Source of the DNA: Oceanisphaera psychrotolerans
Lineage (GTDB): Bacteria > Pseudomonadota > Gammaproteobacteria > Enterobacterales > Aeromonadaceae
Direction of reading: 5' to 3'
NCBI RefSeq assembly: GCF_001870485.1
Contig: NZ_MDKE01000033.1
Location: 158,928-222,927 of the forward strand
Length of the DNA: 64,000 bases
Part shown: piece after piece, positions 47,732-57,880 of the stretch
Numbering within the stretch: position 1 is the first letter of the stretch
Layout: every line of letters begins with the position of its first letter
The notes under the pieces: model-generated
Told to the model about the DNA's origin: nothing
The model's database searches: none
What the model saw: only the letters and a program-made list of their open reading frames with translations
Position numbers and translations under genes: made by a program

Positions 47732-48610
47732 TTAACCCTTGGAAGCAGCGATCTGCGCCTGAACTTCGGCTGCGAAATCTTCTTCTTTACGCTCGATACC
47801 TTCACCCACTTCAAAGCGGACGAAACCGATGGCATCGGCGCCTTTCTGCTTGAGCAGATCGGCAACGGAGATAGAAGGATCCTTGACGAACGGCTGACCG
47901 GTCAGGGAGATCTCGCCGGTGAACTTCTTCATGCGACCTTCAACCATCTTCTCGGCGATTTCTTTCGGCTTGCCGGAGTTGATGGCGATGTCGACCTGAA
48001 TTTCGCGCTCTTTGGCCACGACTTCTTCAGATACGTCTTCGGGCTTGACGAACTGCGGGTTGGAAGCGGCAACGTGCATGGCAACGTCTTTGGCCACTTC
48101 TTCGTCACCGCCTTTCAGGTTGGCGATAACGCCGATACGAGTGCCGTGCAGGTAAGTGGTCAGGTTGTCACCTTCCACCAGCACGATACGACGCAGGCTC
48201 ATGTTCTCACCGATCTTGGCGATCAGGTTGGTCAGCGTGGTTTCCACGCTCTCGCCATTTTCGTATTCGGCCGCCTTCAGGGCGTCCAGATCGTTGATCT
48301 TGTTCGCCAGGGCGATGTCGGCAATCTTGTCACCGAAGGCGCGGAAACCGGCGTCTTTGGCCACGAAATCAGTTTCGCTGTTCAGTTCGATCATCACGGC
48401 AGTGCTGCCGGCCTGACGCATCAGGATGATACCTTCGGCGGCGATACGACCGGCTTTCTTGGCGGCTTTGGCCTGGCCGGATTTGCGCATGTCTTCGATG
48501 GCCTGCTCGATGTCACCATTGGCTTCGGTCAGGGCTTTTTTACAATCCATCATGCCGGCGCCAGTGCGCTCACGCAGTTCTTTTACCAGGGCGGCGGTAA
48601 TAGTTGCCAT
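47732..48610 (-). CDS. tsf: Elongation factor Ts
   Basis: Encodes 292 residues. The UBA-like N-terminus reads [21 protein letters not shown], and the EF-Tu contact [14 protein letters not shown] follows. Two core subdomains and a C-terminal module complete it. It is the nucleotide exchange factor for EF-Tu. It follows rpsB after a hairpin. Confidence 0.97.
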   Translation of the reverse strand: MATITAALVKELRERTGAGMMDCKKALTEANGDIEQAIEDMRKSGQAKAAKKAGRIAAEGIILMRQAGSTAVMIELNSETDFVAKDAGFRAFGDKIADIALANKINDLDALKAAEYENGESVETTLTNLIAKIGENMSLRRIVLVEGDNLTTYLHGTRIGVIANLKGGDEEVAKDVAMHVAASNPQFVKPEDVSEEVVAKEREIQVDIAINSGKPKEIAEKMVEGRMKKFTGEISLTGQPFVKDPSISVADLLKQKGADAIGFVRFEVGEGIERKEEDFAAEVQAQIAASKG

Positions 48611-48641
48611 GTTTAATATCCTCGGTCTTGGTCTACAAGAA

Positions 48642-48664
48642 AACAGGGGCGCAAGGCCCCTGTT
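48642..48664 (-). terminator. Hairpin attenuator between rpsB and tsf
   Basis: AACAGGGGC (48642-48650) and GCCCCTGTT (48656-48664) form a perfect 9-bp stem with a 5-nt loop, followed by TTCTTG on the minus strand. It probably sets the S2 to EF-Ts ratio. Confidence 0.75.
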
Positions 48665-48717
48665 AACCCATTACTTTCGTATGGTTAATAAAGGCTGAAG
48701 CCTGGGCTTCGACTTTA

Positions 48718-49443
48718 TTATTCTTCTACGACGTAGTTGTCTTCGGCTTGCACGGCCAAGTCTTGTGCACGGGCAGCAGTCACGGCGTCAGCGGCGGCGT
48801 TCAGGTACAGCTGAACGGCGCGGATGGCGTCATCGTTACCGGGAACGATGTAATCGATGCCGTCCGGGTTAGAGTTGGTGTCCACGATGGATACCACGGG
48901 AATGCCCAGGTTGTTGGCTTCCTTGATGGCGATGTGCTCGTGGTCAGCGTCTACTACGAACAATACGTCGGGCAGACCGCCCATGTCCTTGATACCGCCC
49001 AGAGACTTCTCCAGCTTTTCCATTTCGCGAGTACGCATCAGCGCCTCTTTCTTGGTCAGCTTGTCGAAGGTGCCGTCTTGAGACTGGCTTTCCAGCTCTT
49101 TCAGGCGGTTGATGGATTGACGTACGGTTTTCCAGTTGGTCAGCATGCCACCCAACCAGCGATGGTTGACGTAGAACTGATCACACTTGGTAGCGGCTTC
49201 TTTAACGGCTTCAGAGGCTGCGCGCTTGGTACCAACAAACAGGATTTTACCCTTCTTGGAAGCCACGTTGCCCAGGTAGTTCAACGCATCGTTGAACATG
49301 GGAACGGTTTTTTCCAGGTTGATGATGTGAACCCGGTTGCTGGCGCCGAAAATGAACGGCTTCATCTTGGGGTTCCAGTAACGAGTCTGGTGACCAAAGT
49401 GAACGCCGGCTTTCAGCATGTCGCGCATAGATACTTGTGCCAT
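48718..49443 (-). CDS. rpsB: 30S ribosomal protein S2
   Basis: Encodes 241 residues. It starts [19 protein letters not shown] and contains [32 protein letters not shown] and [20 protein letters not shown] in segments. Start 49443 has GAGG upstream; an in-frame upstream start adds non-homologous residues. It is the first gene of the rpsB-tsf-pyrH-frr block. Confidence 0.97.
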   Translation of the reverse strand: MAQVSMRDMLKAGVHFGHQTRYWNPKMKPFIFGASNRVHIINLEKTVPMFNDALNYLGNVASKKGKILFVGTKRAASEAVKEAATKCDQFYVNHRWLGGMLTNWKTVRQSINRLKELESQSQDGTFDKLTKKEALMRTREMEKLEKSLGGIKDMGGLPDVLFVVDADHEHIAIKEANNLGIPVVSIVDTNSNPDGIDYIVPGNDDAIRAVQLYLNAAADAVTAARAQDLAVQAEDNYVVEE

Positions 49444-49600
49444 GATTTCCTCAAATAAGTGTATTGGGTTAGGCCTCCACACATCCCATGACTCCGACCC
49501 CGAAGGGCACCCTGGAGCATGTGCCGATGTGTGTGTGTGTTAAATAAAGTGAATGTATGTGACCGCACAAACCCGCAGGCATACCGCAGATACAGCTATC
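49444..49600 (-). promoter_or_regulatory. rpsB 5' leader with probable S2 autoregulatory structure
   Basis: The leader contains CATGGGATGTGTGG followed by AGGCCTAACCC, which resembles the S2 leader of enterobacteria as I recall it. Upstream (ACACATC...CACATG) can pair with GATGTGTGG, enclosing a small GTGCCCTTCGGGGT-type hairpin. A (GT)6 run (49529-49540 on the plus strand) forms part of the upstream arm. S2-mediated feedback is known for this operon in E. coli; here it is inferred. Confidence 0.6.
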
Positions 49601-49609
49601 ACGGCGCGC

Positions 49610-49615
49610 TTTATA
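49610..49615 (-). promoter_or_regulatory. Probable -10 element of the rpsB promoter
   Basis: The minus strand has TATAAA followed by the GC-rich discriminator GCGCGCC, typical of ribosomal-protein promoters. I could not find a good -35 at the right distance. Confidence 0.5.
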
Positions 49616-49794
49616 CCATAAAGACGGGAGCCGCACCAGTGCGGCGATTCATCAAACCACTGCAAACACGACTCCCTCACTGGAAGTTGGGCGCGCTTGG
49701 CGTTACAATTTTTGCCCTTTTATCGGCATGACCGATAGCCGCCCTGCGAGACGCAACGCAACCCCCACTCGGGCGCCAACCCACAGAGACAGAT

Positions 49795-50586
49795 ATGAGC
49801 ATAGTCATAAAAACCCCGGAAGAAATAGAGAAGATGCGTGTGGCAGGCCGTCTGGCCGCCGAAGTGCTGGAAATGATCGAACCGCACGTCAAGGCCGGCG
49901 TGACCACCGACCAGCTGAATCAGATCTGCCATGACTATATCGTGAACGAGCAGCAGGCGATTCCGGCACCGCTGAACTATCACGGTTTTCCCAAGTCGAT
50001 CTGTACCTCGGTGAACCACGTGATCTGTCACGGCATTCCGGCCGACAAAAAGCTCAAGGAAGGCGACATCATCAATATCGACATCACCGTGATCAAGGAC
50101 GGCTACCACGGCGACACCTCGAAGATGTTCATGGTCGGCAAGCCCAGCATCCTGGCCGAACGGCTGTGCCGGGTGACCCAGGAGTGCATGGAGCTGGGCA
50201 TCAAGATGGTGAAGCACGGGGTACGCCTGGGCGACATCGGTGCCGCCATTCAGCAGCACGCCGAGGCGCACAACTATTCGGTGGTGCGGGAATACTGCGG
50301 CCACGGCATCGGCGCGGAGTTCCACGAAGAGCCTCAGGTACTGCATTACGGCAAGCCGGGCACCGGTGAAGTGCTGGAAGCGGGCATGTGCCTGACCATA
50401 GAGCCGATGATCAACGCGGGCAAGCGCCAGAGCAAGATGCTGGGCGACGGCTGGACCGTGGTAACCAAGGACCGCAGCCTGTCGGCCCAGTACGAACACA
50501 CCCTGCTGGTGACCGAAGACGGCTGTGAAGTACTGACCCTGCGCAAGGACGACAACCTGCCGCGGGTGATCAAGGCCGTAGGCTGA
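49795..50586 (+). CDS. map: Type I methionine aminopeptidase
   Basis: Encodes 263 residues. Metal-ligand regions are visible: NIDITVIKDGYHGDTSKMF (two Asp), GHGIGAEFHEEPQ (His) and LTIEPMIN (Glu), with a final Glu in QYEHTLLVTEDG. It removes initiator Met in the cytoplasm. It is divergent from rpsB, as in many gammaproteobacteria. A TACAAT -10-like element lies at about 49705-49710. Confidence 0.97.
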   Translation: MSIVIKTPEEIEKMRVAGRLAAEVLEMIEPHVKAGVTTDQLNQICHDYIVNEQQAIPAPLNYHGFPKSICTSVNHVICHGIPADKKLKEGDIINIDITVIKDGYHGDTSKMFMVGKPSILAERLCRVTQECMELGIKMVKHGVRLGDIGAAIQQHAEAHNYSVVREYCGHGIGAEFHEEPQVLHYGKPGTGEVLEAGMCLTIEPMINAGKRQSKMLGDGWTVVTKDRSLSAQYEHTLLVTEDGCEVLTLRKDDNLPRVIKAVG

Positions 50587-50595
50587 CAGCGAGAA

Positions 50596-50627
50596 GGCAA
50601 ACCACCGCCGCTGGCTAACGGTTTGCC
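50596..50627 (+). repeat. Hairpin after map
   Basis: GGCAAACC (50596-50603) and GGTTTGCC (50620-50627) form a perfect 8-bp stem with a 16-nt loop, 9 nt after the map stop codon. No T-tract follows, so termination is uncertain. Confidence 0.45.
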
Positions 50628-50636
50628 CAGACTACG

Positions 50637-50734
50637 TTGACGGGTTCAGCTCAGCTGGAATAGGTGAACCCGCCTTGCAACTGTTCACCGTAACTAACTT
50701 GACGGGTTCAACTCGGCTGGAGAGAGTAGCCCGT
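50637..50734. repeat. Direct repeat at the 3' end of the ligase gene
   Basis: TTGACGGGTTCA(G/A)CTC(A/G)GCTGG occurs at 50637 and again at 50699, 62 nt apart. The second copy encodes the end of the ligase-like protein. The first copy also contains a perfect 8-bp palindrome, CGGGTTCA (50641-50648) and TGAACCCG (50665-50672). It is probably a small duplication of the gene end. Confidence 0.6.
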
Positions 50735-52014
50735 TTTCTCCAAACAGGCTCTCGCCCCGGTATGGTATCGGTGCTGCCCGTAAGCCAGCCTGTACCGGTC
50801 GTCTCAACATGGCATAAATGGCGACTACCGTCAGCGCATAACTACCCGATAACACATTCCCTTGCAGTGGCGCCTCACTCAAGCCGTAGATCATGAATCC
50901 GGCAATAAAGACAACACCGGTCGCCGCCAGCGCCTTTTCTTTTCCTTCCGTGCTCGAAGCCCTTCGTAAAAAAATGACACCCGGAACCAGAAACAACATC
51001 ATCAGGGCAATTACCCCCAAGCTCCCCCGGCCAGCCAGAACTTCAAAATATTCACTGTGGGCATGACCACGAGATACTGTCAGCACCTGAGGGATCACCA
51101 CTCCCTCTTCTACCAACTCGGCATTAAGGGCTTCCCGCTGATTGTAATTAAGGCCATAAAGCGGATTTTGCTTAAACGCGGCCATCGCTGCTGTCCACAG
51201 TTCAAGCCTCAAGCCACTGGAAGAATATGCCTTGCCGGCATCACCGCTTTCATAGCGATTCAGCTCATTAAACAGCGTATCAAAACGCTGCTGCACCTGA
51301 GGAACAGCCATATAGCTGGCTACCGGCGTGGACAAGGTAGCCGCAATAACCAAAAATAAGAGTCGTGCCCCAAGCTCTTTTCTGTAAATAAAGACGAAAA
51401 TGGCAATCAGTGCCGGCACGGCGATAAATGCCCCCCGGGTGCCGGTGAGTAACATCGCCACAATTGCGGCCACAAACCCGATCAGAGCCCCAATTTTAAA
51501 ACTGGGCCGTTCGAAAAAAAGTGATGCCCGATAAAGCCAGAAACGCCAGTGTACAAGCCAGGTAGCCAAAGTTGATGCTGTACAAAAAGCCATCCACACG
51601 TGGCATTCCAACATAAACATACTGATATACCGCCAGACCAAACGCGGTTACTCCGCCTGCAATGGCTCCTGCCAGCAACCATGCAGCTCGTGGCGGAGTG
51701 TAAATTAACAACAGCAAAATGGGCACGGCAAGTAAATAGCGCAAGGAAAGGTCAAGATAGCGCCCGCGAAAATCATCCGAGATAAAGGAGGGAAGCACCG
51801 TTAAAAACATAAATACCAGGGTAAATATCAGCAGCTTGTCCATGCTATTCAATTCTGGCTTGTTTTTTTCCTTGAACAGGTAAATTAAAGAAACCAGCAA
51901 CAGAATAGCAAAGGCAGCTACAGAGCCTCCAGGCGTAGACAGCGACAAAGCCAGTGAAAAAAAGATCATCGCCGACATAAAATTGTTGTTTTCAATTAAC
52001 TTACTGACATTCAT
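50694..52014 (-). CDS. O-antigen ligase/polymerase-like membrane protein, frameshifted
   Basis: The two frames join in a T7/A7 tract at about 51514-51520. With one A fewer they give a 439-residue protein with roughly 10-12 hydrophobic helices and a periplasmic loop holding RGHAHSEYFEVLAGRG, typical of the Wzy_C/WaaL superfamily. The first part reads SLALSLSTPGGSVAAF, the second TGTRGAFIAVPALIAIF. It could be WaaL (ligating O-antigen to lipid A core) or Wzy (polymerase). Start 52014 (MNVSKLIENNN) has GGGA upstream. It is the last gene of the cluster. Confidence 0.8.
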
Positions 52015-52169
52015 CAATAATTCCCAAACTATCTTAATTGTACCGTTAAAAGACATGGCAGCAGAATGTGTATCGACTCCTCTGCTTAGCCGAAGACCAT
52101 TTATTAACCTGCTTCAACAATCCACGGGTTGCACTAGTGTGTCCGCTGGTAACACCGCATAATAAAACC

Positions 52170-54128
52170 TTACCGCACTAACGCCACCACCGGTTTTATA
52201 GCTTCAATCTCGGTAACAGACGTCGAGCCTGATTTCTGCTCATCTTGCCATACCAGATCGCAAATACCATCCTGCGGATTGAACGCCGCGGGAGCATCCA
52301 GCAGTAACTGCCTTATCCATTCCTGGTTGTAGGCCGCGCAGGCAGTATCCAGATCGTCCAGCAGGTTGGCGACGTCATCCCAAGGCAGATGAACCTCGTT
52401 GGCGGTACGAATACGCGGGTGAGCGGTAGGAGCCTCGTTGCCGCCGATCAACAGCTCTTCATAGAGTTTTTCACCCGGGCGCAGGCCGGTGACTTTTATT
52501 TCGATATCCCCATCCGGATGCTGTTCGTCTTTTACATCGAATCCCATCAACCGGATCATCTTGCGAGCCAGTTCAATAATGCGTACCGGCTCCCCCATGT
52601 CCAGTACAAACACATCACCGCCCTTGCCCATGGCACCGGCCTGGATCACCAGCTGAGCCGCCTCGGGAATGGTCATGAAATAACGGGTGATATCTTCATG
52701 AGTAACGGTGATGGGGCCACCGGCACGAATCTGCTGCTTGAACAACGGTACCACGGAGCCGGAAGATCCCAATACGTTGCCAAACCGCACCATGCAAAAG
52801 CGGGTGTTGCTCTGGCGCAGAGCCAGTCCCTGCAGCACCAGTTCGGCCAGTCGCTTGCTGGTCCCCATCACATTGGTGGGTCGCACCGCCTTGTCGGTAG
52901 AGATCAGCACAAAGGTCTCTACCCCGCAGTTGATCGCCGCCTCAGCCGCCCGCCAGGTGCCAAACACATTGTTGCGCACCCCTTCCACCACGTTATATTC
53001 CACCATAGGTACATGCTTGCAGGCGGCGGCGTGATAAACGGTTTGCACCCCAAAGGTGCTCATGACTGCTTCCAGCCGATTTTGCCGTTGTACCGAGGCC
53101 ATGATCGGCACAATACGCACCGGATAACCCGCATCCCGGCATAGGCCGACCAGCTCCTGGTCGATCTGATAGAGTGCGAACTCCGACATTTCGAACAACA
53201 CCAGGGTAACAGGCCCCTGCTGCACGATTTGCCGACACAACTCGGAGCCGATCGAGCCACCCGCACCCGTCACCATCACCACCTTGTTCTTGATGTTGGC
53301 AGCAATCAGCTCGGGAAACGGCGCTACCGGATCCCGGCCCAGTAAATCTTCAATACTGATTTCGTGCAGCTCGTTTACCTTGGCTTTGCCACTGACCAGA
53401 TCGACCATGCCGGGAATGGTAAGAATATCGAGCGACAACGCCTCCAGTCCTTCCACAATCTCGCGCCGACGCTGACGCGAAATGCTGGGCATGGCCAGCA
53501 GCAGCTTCTGAGCACCATAACGCTCCACCAACCAGGCCAGCTCATTGGCAGGATATACGGTAAGGCCCTGCAGCAAGACATTATGCAGGCCGGGATTATC
53601 ATCGACAAAGGCCACGGCACGATATTCACTGCTGCATGCCAATGAAGTATTGAGCTGACGGCCGGATGAACCGGCACCATAGATGATCACCGGCGTTTTC
53701 TGCTTTTTGGTACTCTGGTTATAAAGAGCTCTCGCCATGGTACGGGCACCACCGCACAGCAGCAACGCCAGCACACCGTAAATAATGGGCACGGAACGCG
53801 GCAGAAAAGCCCCGAAATAGTAAGCCGCCAGCACCATGGTAACGGCAGAAACGGCCACCCCCGCCATCATGGTTACCGTAGCGTGATAGCCCAGATAACG
53901 CAGCACGGCCCGATAAAGCCCAAAACGAATGAAGCACAGCAAGGTAACCGGCAACATGGTTACCAGTACCAGCCAGTGTTTGTAAGAAGCCAGCAGATAG
54001 GAGCTATCCAGCCGCAGCAAAAACGCAGCCCAAAAGGCCAGTGAAATAAACAACGTGTCCAGCAACAGGCTGATAATACGCTTGACCGAGCGAGGCTGCT
54101 GAAAGAGCCAGTTAATGGTGTGATTCAT
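52170..54128 (-). CDS. wbpM: Membrane-bound nucleotide-sugar 4,6-dehydratase (WbpM/FlaA1-like)
   Basis: Encodes 652 residues. Four N-terminal membrane helices (about 15-130) and a Rossmann-like region (VIIYGAGSSGRQL) precede the C-terminal dehydratase domain with VTGAGGSIGSELCRQ, ISTDKAVRPTNVMGTSKR and EDITRYFMTIPEAAQLV. WbpM-type enzymes turn UDP-GlcNAc into the 4-keto-6-deoxy sugar, the entry to QuiNAc, FucNAc or bacillosamine. The adjacent epimerase may reduce it. It is the largest gene of the cluster. Confidence 0.88.
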   Translation of the reverse strand: MNHTINWLFQQPRSVKRIISLLLDTLFISLAFWAAFLLRLDSSYLLASYKHWLVLVTMLPVTLLCFIRFGLYRAVLRYLGYHATVTMMAGVAVSAVTMVLAAYYFGAFLPRSVPIIYGVLALLLCGGARTMARALYNQSTKKQKTPVIIYGAGSSGRQLNTSLACSSEYRAVAFVDDNPGLHNVLLQGLTVYPANELAWLVERYGAQKLLLAMPSISRQRRREIVEGLEALSLDILTIPGMVDLVSGKAKVNELHEISIEDLLGRDPVAPFPELIAANIKNKVVMVTGAGGSIGSELCRQIVQQGPVTLVLFEMSEFALYQIDQELVGLCRDAGYPVRIVPIMASVQRQNRLEAVMSTFGVQTVYHAAACKHVPMVEYNVVEGVRNNVFGTWRAAEAAINCGVETFVLISTDKAVRPTNVMGTSKRLAELVLQGLALRQSNTRFCMVRFGNVLGSSGSVVPLFKQQIRAGGPITVTHEDITRYFMTIPEAAQLVIQAGAMGKGGDVFVLDMGEPVRIIELARKMIRLMGFDVKDEQHPDGDIEIKVTGLRPGEKLYEELLIGGNEAPTAHPRIRTANEVHLPWDDVANLLDDLDTACAAYNQEWIRQLLLDAPAAFNPQDGICDLVWQDEQKSGSTSVTEIEAIKPVVALVR

Positions 54129-54174
54129 GGTCTGTGCTCGTATACATTTTTATTATTGTTAAAAGCAAAAATAC

Positions 54175-54726
54175 CTACCTTTTAACCCGATCGCCGGCGC
54201 CTTTGCCCATTACCGTCATCAAAATATAGCGAAAGTAGTCACTTATCGTCATGTTCCCGATCATCTGCTGATCGGTTTCAGCCAACAACTCAGGGGTAGA
54301 CATATCAATCTCGCTCACCTGTGCCAACCCGGTAATACCTGGCCGGGCATCATAGACCCCCCGCTTTACGCGCTCAATCGTCAACTCTTGCTGATTAAAC
54401 AAGCCCGGACGAGGCCCTACCAGACTCATTTCACCTTTCAGCACATTCCACAACTGTGGCAGTTCATCCAGCTTGGTACGGCGCAAAAAATGGCCAAAGG
54501 GTGTGATGGAAGAGGCGCTGGCCAGGTGAGAAGCAACAGAAGCGGTATCTACCTTCATGGTGCGGAACTTGACCAAGGTAAACGGCTTTTGATAACGCCC
54601 TACCCTCATCTGACGAAAAATGGGTGAACCTGTATCGAAAAAGCCGATAACCGTTAGCAGCAACAGTACCGGAAAACCGCACACCAGCCCCAACAACGAA
54701 AAAACAATATCAAACAACCGAATCAT
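54175..54726 (-). CDS. Initiating sugar-phosphate transferase (PglC/WcaJ-type)
   Basis: Encodes 183 residues. One N-terminal re-entrant or membrane helix ([20 protein letters not shown]) precedes the bacterial sugar transferase domain with [33 protein letters not shown] in segments, and [11 protein letters not shown]. This is the small monotopic form (PglC size) that loads a sugar-1-phosphate onto undecaprenyl phosphate. The ATG at 54726 has AGAGGTG upstream and overlaps the epimerase gene by 17 nt. Confidence 0.88.
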   Translation of the reverse strand: MIRLFDIVFSLLGLVCGFPVLLLLTVIGFFDTGSPIFRQMRVGRYQKPFTLVKFRTMKVDTASVASHLASASSITPFGHFLRRTKLDELPQLWNVLKGEMSLVGPRPGLFNQQELTIERVKRGVYDARPGITGLAQVSEIDMSTPELLAETDQQMIGNMTISDYFRYILMTVMGKGAGDRVKR

Positions 54727-55666
54727 CAAAACACCTCTTTAGCCCCTGCTCTACCGTGAATGGTGGCGTCCAGCCCAGTAGCTCACGAGTTTTAGTAATA
54801 TCGACTTGTAAGGATCCCAGCAAGCGCTGCGCCATAGCCTTTTTACCCAGTATGGTTGCTGCAAACTGCAGCAAACCGGCCGGTACAGGAATGAGCCGAG
54901 AGGGCTTGTCCATGGCCTTGGCTACACCACGCAACAACTCGGTGGTAGACAGATCTGAGCCGTCTCCCGCCAGAAAAACCTGATTAGCGGCAGCAGGATG
55001 ATCGATGCAGGTGATGATGAGATCAACCAGATTATCGAGTGCAACCAGCGAGCGCTGGTTGTGAATAGCCCCTAAAGGCAACGGCAGACCCTTTGCTACC
55101 AGTCGGTTCATACTGGCAAAGTTACCTTTAACACCGGGTCCGTAGACCAGTGGCGGGCGGATAATAACGACCTCCATCCCGGTTTCCGCAGCCAGTTGCT
55201 GCAACCCCTGCTCGGCTTCCCACTTGGAAATGCCATAGGCATCTTCGGGTGCAGGTGCATCTTCAGCCGTAAAGGGCTTGCCAACAGGCGTTTGCTCACC
55301 GTTCACCTTGATAGAGCTGATAAAGATAAAGCGTCTTACCCCAGCCTCGGCCGCCTGGCGAGCAAGATTGAGTGTTCCCCCCACGTTGACCTTGCGGTAC
55401 TCGCCCAAAGGATCGGCAAATTCATCTTTCATGATATGAGCACGGGCGGCAGTGTGGATGACTGTTTTTTGATCAGCAAGAGCTGATGACCAGTCAGTTT
55501 GATCGGTAAAATCTCCAACCACGCGTGCAGAACAAGAATCGAATCTCGTATCTGAGCGAAGCGCTACCGTGACAAAGTGACGCAAATTCTGAAGCAACTG
55601 CCCCACCAACACCTGCCCTACGAATCCGGTAGCTCCTGTCACCAACACATTGCTTTGTCCCATCAT
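54710..55666 (-). CDS. NAD-dependent epimerase/dehydratase (WbpK/WbpV-like)
   Basis: Encodes 318 residues. It is an extended SDR with NAD motif VTGATGFVGQVL, SSIKVNGE and the catalytic YGISKWEAE. Beside a WbpM-like dehydratase and a PglC-type transferase, it probably reduces or epimerises the 4-keto sugar to UDP-QuiNAc or UDP-FucNAc before membrane loading. It overlaps the upstream glycosyltransferase by 4 nt. Confidence 0.82.
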   Translation of the reverse strand: MMGQSNVLVTGATGFVGQVLVGQLLQNLRHFVTVALRSDTRFDSCSARVVGDFTDQTDWSSALADQKTVIHTAARAHIMKDEFADPLGEYRKVNVGGTLNLARQAAEAGVRRFIFISSIKVNGEQTPVGKPFTAEDAPAPEDAYGISKWEAEQGLQQLAAETGMEVVIIRPPLVYGPGVKGNFASMNRLVAKGLPLPLGAIHNQRSLVALDNLVDLIITCIDHPAAANQVFLAGDGSDLSTTELLRGVAKAMDKPSRLIPVPAGLLQFAATILGKKAMAQRLLGSLQVDITKTRELLGWTPPFTVEQGLKRCFDDSVV

Positions 55667-56799
55667 GGTTTAAGAAGCTCCTGATAAATATCCATATGCT
55701 GCTCAACGATCTTTTCAATCGCAAAAGCATCTTCAGCCAAAGCCCTGCCGGCTTGCCCCATTCGCTTACGCAGGTCAGGAGAATCAATCAATGTTTCAAT
55801 GACATCGGCCAGAGCCACAGCATTTTTTACCGGCACTAAAAGTCCGGTTTTATCAGGTATAATTGCATCTCTGCATCCTGGTACATCTGTGGTCACAACG
55901 ATACGGCCACTGGCAGCCGCCTCAACCAGGCTCTTTGGCAAACCTTCACGATACGATGGCAAACAGACAATGTTAGCCGCTGCATATTGCTCTGCAATAT
56001 CCTTACGGTAACCCAAGAATTCAACCTGGCCTTCGGCAGCCCACTGATCCAGTTCCTGCTGGTTCACACTGGTAGGGTTACCCGGATCAGGCGAGCCAAT
56101 CATCCGCATTTCTACCGACACACCGCGCTGTTTCAACAGCCTTGCGGCCTCTACAAACTCAAACACACCTTTGTCCTTGAGCAGGCGCGCCGCCATCACT
56201 ACGACAGGTTTACCCTCGGGTTCAGGCACATACGAATAATCTGACAACGTAACTCCAGAGCCACGTATCATGCGAGCCTGCTCAGGCATCAAGGCTTTAA
56301 GCGTTAGCAAAGCATCACGATCATCCGGGTTCTGAAAAATAACCGCCAGGTGACTCTGCTTAAATGCAGAACGATACATCACGGTTACCAGCCAACGGCG
56401 CAAACGAGCAGCTGCCGACTCTGCCAGAAAAACCGTTCCCAAACCAGAAACGGCGCTCACCACGGATTTAACCCCGGCCAGCCGTGCAGCAATACCACCA
56501 TAAAGTACCGGTTTAATGGTAATAAGATGTACCAGTGAAGGTTTTACACGCCGGAATAGTTTGGTCAGGCACAGCAGTGTGCCCAGTTCATTAAGCGGAT
56601 TCTGACCACTTCGTGCAAAGGGCACTACATGATGGATAAAGCCCTGAGCTTGAATACGCTCGATATCGGGGCCTTCAGCTGTTGCAACATGCACCTCGTA
56701 GCCGGATTTTTTCGCTGCGACAGCCAAAGGAAAACGGTGGGACAGAAAGAACTCCGGCGCATTCACCACGAAAAGGATAACGTTTGATTGGTTAGACAA
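55663..56799 (-). CDS. Glycosyltransferase family 4
   Basis: Encodes 378 residues. The N-terminal domain carries LFVVNAPEFFLSHRFPLAVAAKKSGYEVHVAT in pieces. The C-terminal GT-B domain has VVVMAARLLKDKGVFEFVEAARLL and the donor-site motif PSYREGLPKSLVEAAASG. It resembles PglA-type transferases that add the second sugar after PglC-type initiation. The gene is coupled to the epimerase by ATGA and follows wbpP by 7 nt. Confidence 0.87.
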   Translation of the reverse strand: MSNQSNVILFVVNAPEFFLSHRFPLAVAAKKSGYEVHVATAEGPDIERIQAQGFIHHVVPFARSGQNPLNELGTLLCLTKLFRRVKPSLVHLITIKPVLYGGIAARLAGVKSVVSAVSGLGTVFLAESAAARLRRWLVTVMYRSAFKQSHLAVIFQNPDDRDALLTLKALMPEQARMIRGSGVTLSDYSYVPEPEGKPVVVMAARLLKDKGVFEFVEAARLLKQRGVSVEMRMIGSPDPGNPTSVNQQELDQWAAEGQVEFLGYRKDIAEQYAAANIVCLPSYREGLPKSLVEAAASGRIVVTTDVPGCRDAIIPDKTGLLVPVKNAVALADVIETLIDSPDLRKRMGQAGRALAEDAFAIEKIVEQHMDIYQELLKP

Positions 56800-56806
56800 A
56801 TTTCGT

Positions 56807-57829
56807 TTATCCTACATTCTCAATATACCAAGGCATAGCCTTGGCTATGCCGTCCATGATGCGGTATTCCGGCGCGTAGCCCAATTTGCCGGTGGCCTTA
56901 CCGATATCCGCCTGCGAATGACGTACATCGCCGGCACGGAAGTCACGATACACCGGTGCATTTTCATAAGGCTTGCCGTTTTCAGCCAAGGCAGCCTGCA
57001 GGGCACCGTAAAGATCATTCAGCGTAGTGCGATCACCCAAGGCCACGTTATAAACTTCGTTTTTAGCATCTTCACCTGCAGTGGCTGCCAACAAATTAGC
57101 TTGCACAGCATTCTCGATAAAGCAGAAGTCACGGCTGGTTTCACCATCACCGTTGATGAACACCTCATCGCCTTGAATCATGGCGGCAGTCCACTTCGGG
57201 ATTACCGCGGCGTAGGCACCGTTCGGATCTTGGCGCTTGCCGAACACGTTGAAATAGCGCAGACCGATAGTATTGAAGCCATAAGTTTTGGCGAACACAT
57301 CGGCGTACAGCTCGTTGACATACTTGGTCACCGCATAGGGCGACAACGGCTTGCCGATATTCTCTTCCACCTTGGGCAGGGCCGGGTGGTCACCGTAGGT
57401 AGAGCTGCTGGCAGCGTAGGTGAAGCTCTTTGCCCCGGCATCACGCGCAGCCGCCAACATATTCAGAAAACCGCTGATGTTGGTGGCATTGGTGGTGATG
57501 GGATCATTGATGGAGCGCGGTACCGAGCCAAGTGCGGCCTGATGCAACACGTAATCCACCCCGGCACAGGCTTTATTGCAATCGTCCAGGTTACGGATAT
57601 CACCTTCGATGAAGGTAAACCCCGCCCACTGTTCCGGGCTGACCAACCGCTGCACTTCATCCAGGTTGTACTGATGGCCGGTAACGAAGTTGTCCAGGCC
57701 CACCACGCGCTGGTTCAGTTTAAGCAGGTGCTCCAGCAGGTTGGAACCGATAAAACCGGCCACACCGGTGATAAGCCAATTTTTTGGGTTGGCAGGTAGA
57801 GTTTCAAGCAATTGTGAGTAGGCAGTCAT
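56807..57829 (-). CDS. wbpP: UDP-GlcNAc/GlcNAcA C4-epimerase WbpP
   Basis: Encodes 340 residues and is strongly similar along its length to Pseudomonas WbpP. It has [46 protein letters not shown] and [17 protein letters not shown], including the Y-x3-K pair. It interconverts UDP-GlcNAc and UDP-GalNAc (and their uronic acids). Paired with wbpO it would supply UDP-GalNAcA. Confidence 0.94.
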   Translation of the reverse strand: MTAYSQLLETLPANPKNWLITGVAGFIGSNLLEHLLKLNQRVVGLDNFVTGHQYNLDEVQRLVSPEQWAGFTFIEGDIRNLDDCNKACAGVDYVLHQAALGSVPRSINDPITTNATNISGFLNMLAAARDAGAKSFTYAASSSTYGDHPALPKVEENIGKPLSPYAVTKYVNELYADVFAKTYGFNTIGLRYFNVFGKRQDPNGAYAAVIPKWTAAMIQGDEVFINGDGETSRDFCFIENAVQANLLAATAGEDAKNEVYNVALGDRTTLNDLYGALQAALAENGKPYENAPVYRDFRAGDVRHSQADIGKATGKLGYAPEYRIMDGIAKAMPWYIENVG

Positions 57830-57880
57830 AGTCCATACGCCCGACCAAGGGCGCCCTTAATTATGCTTTAAAGAAGACAG

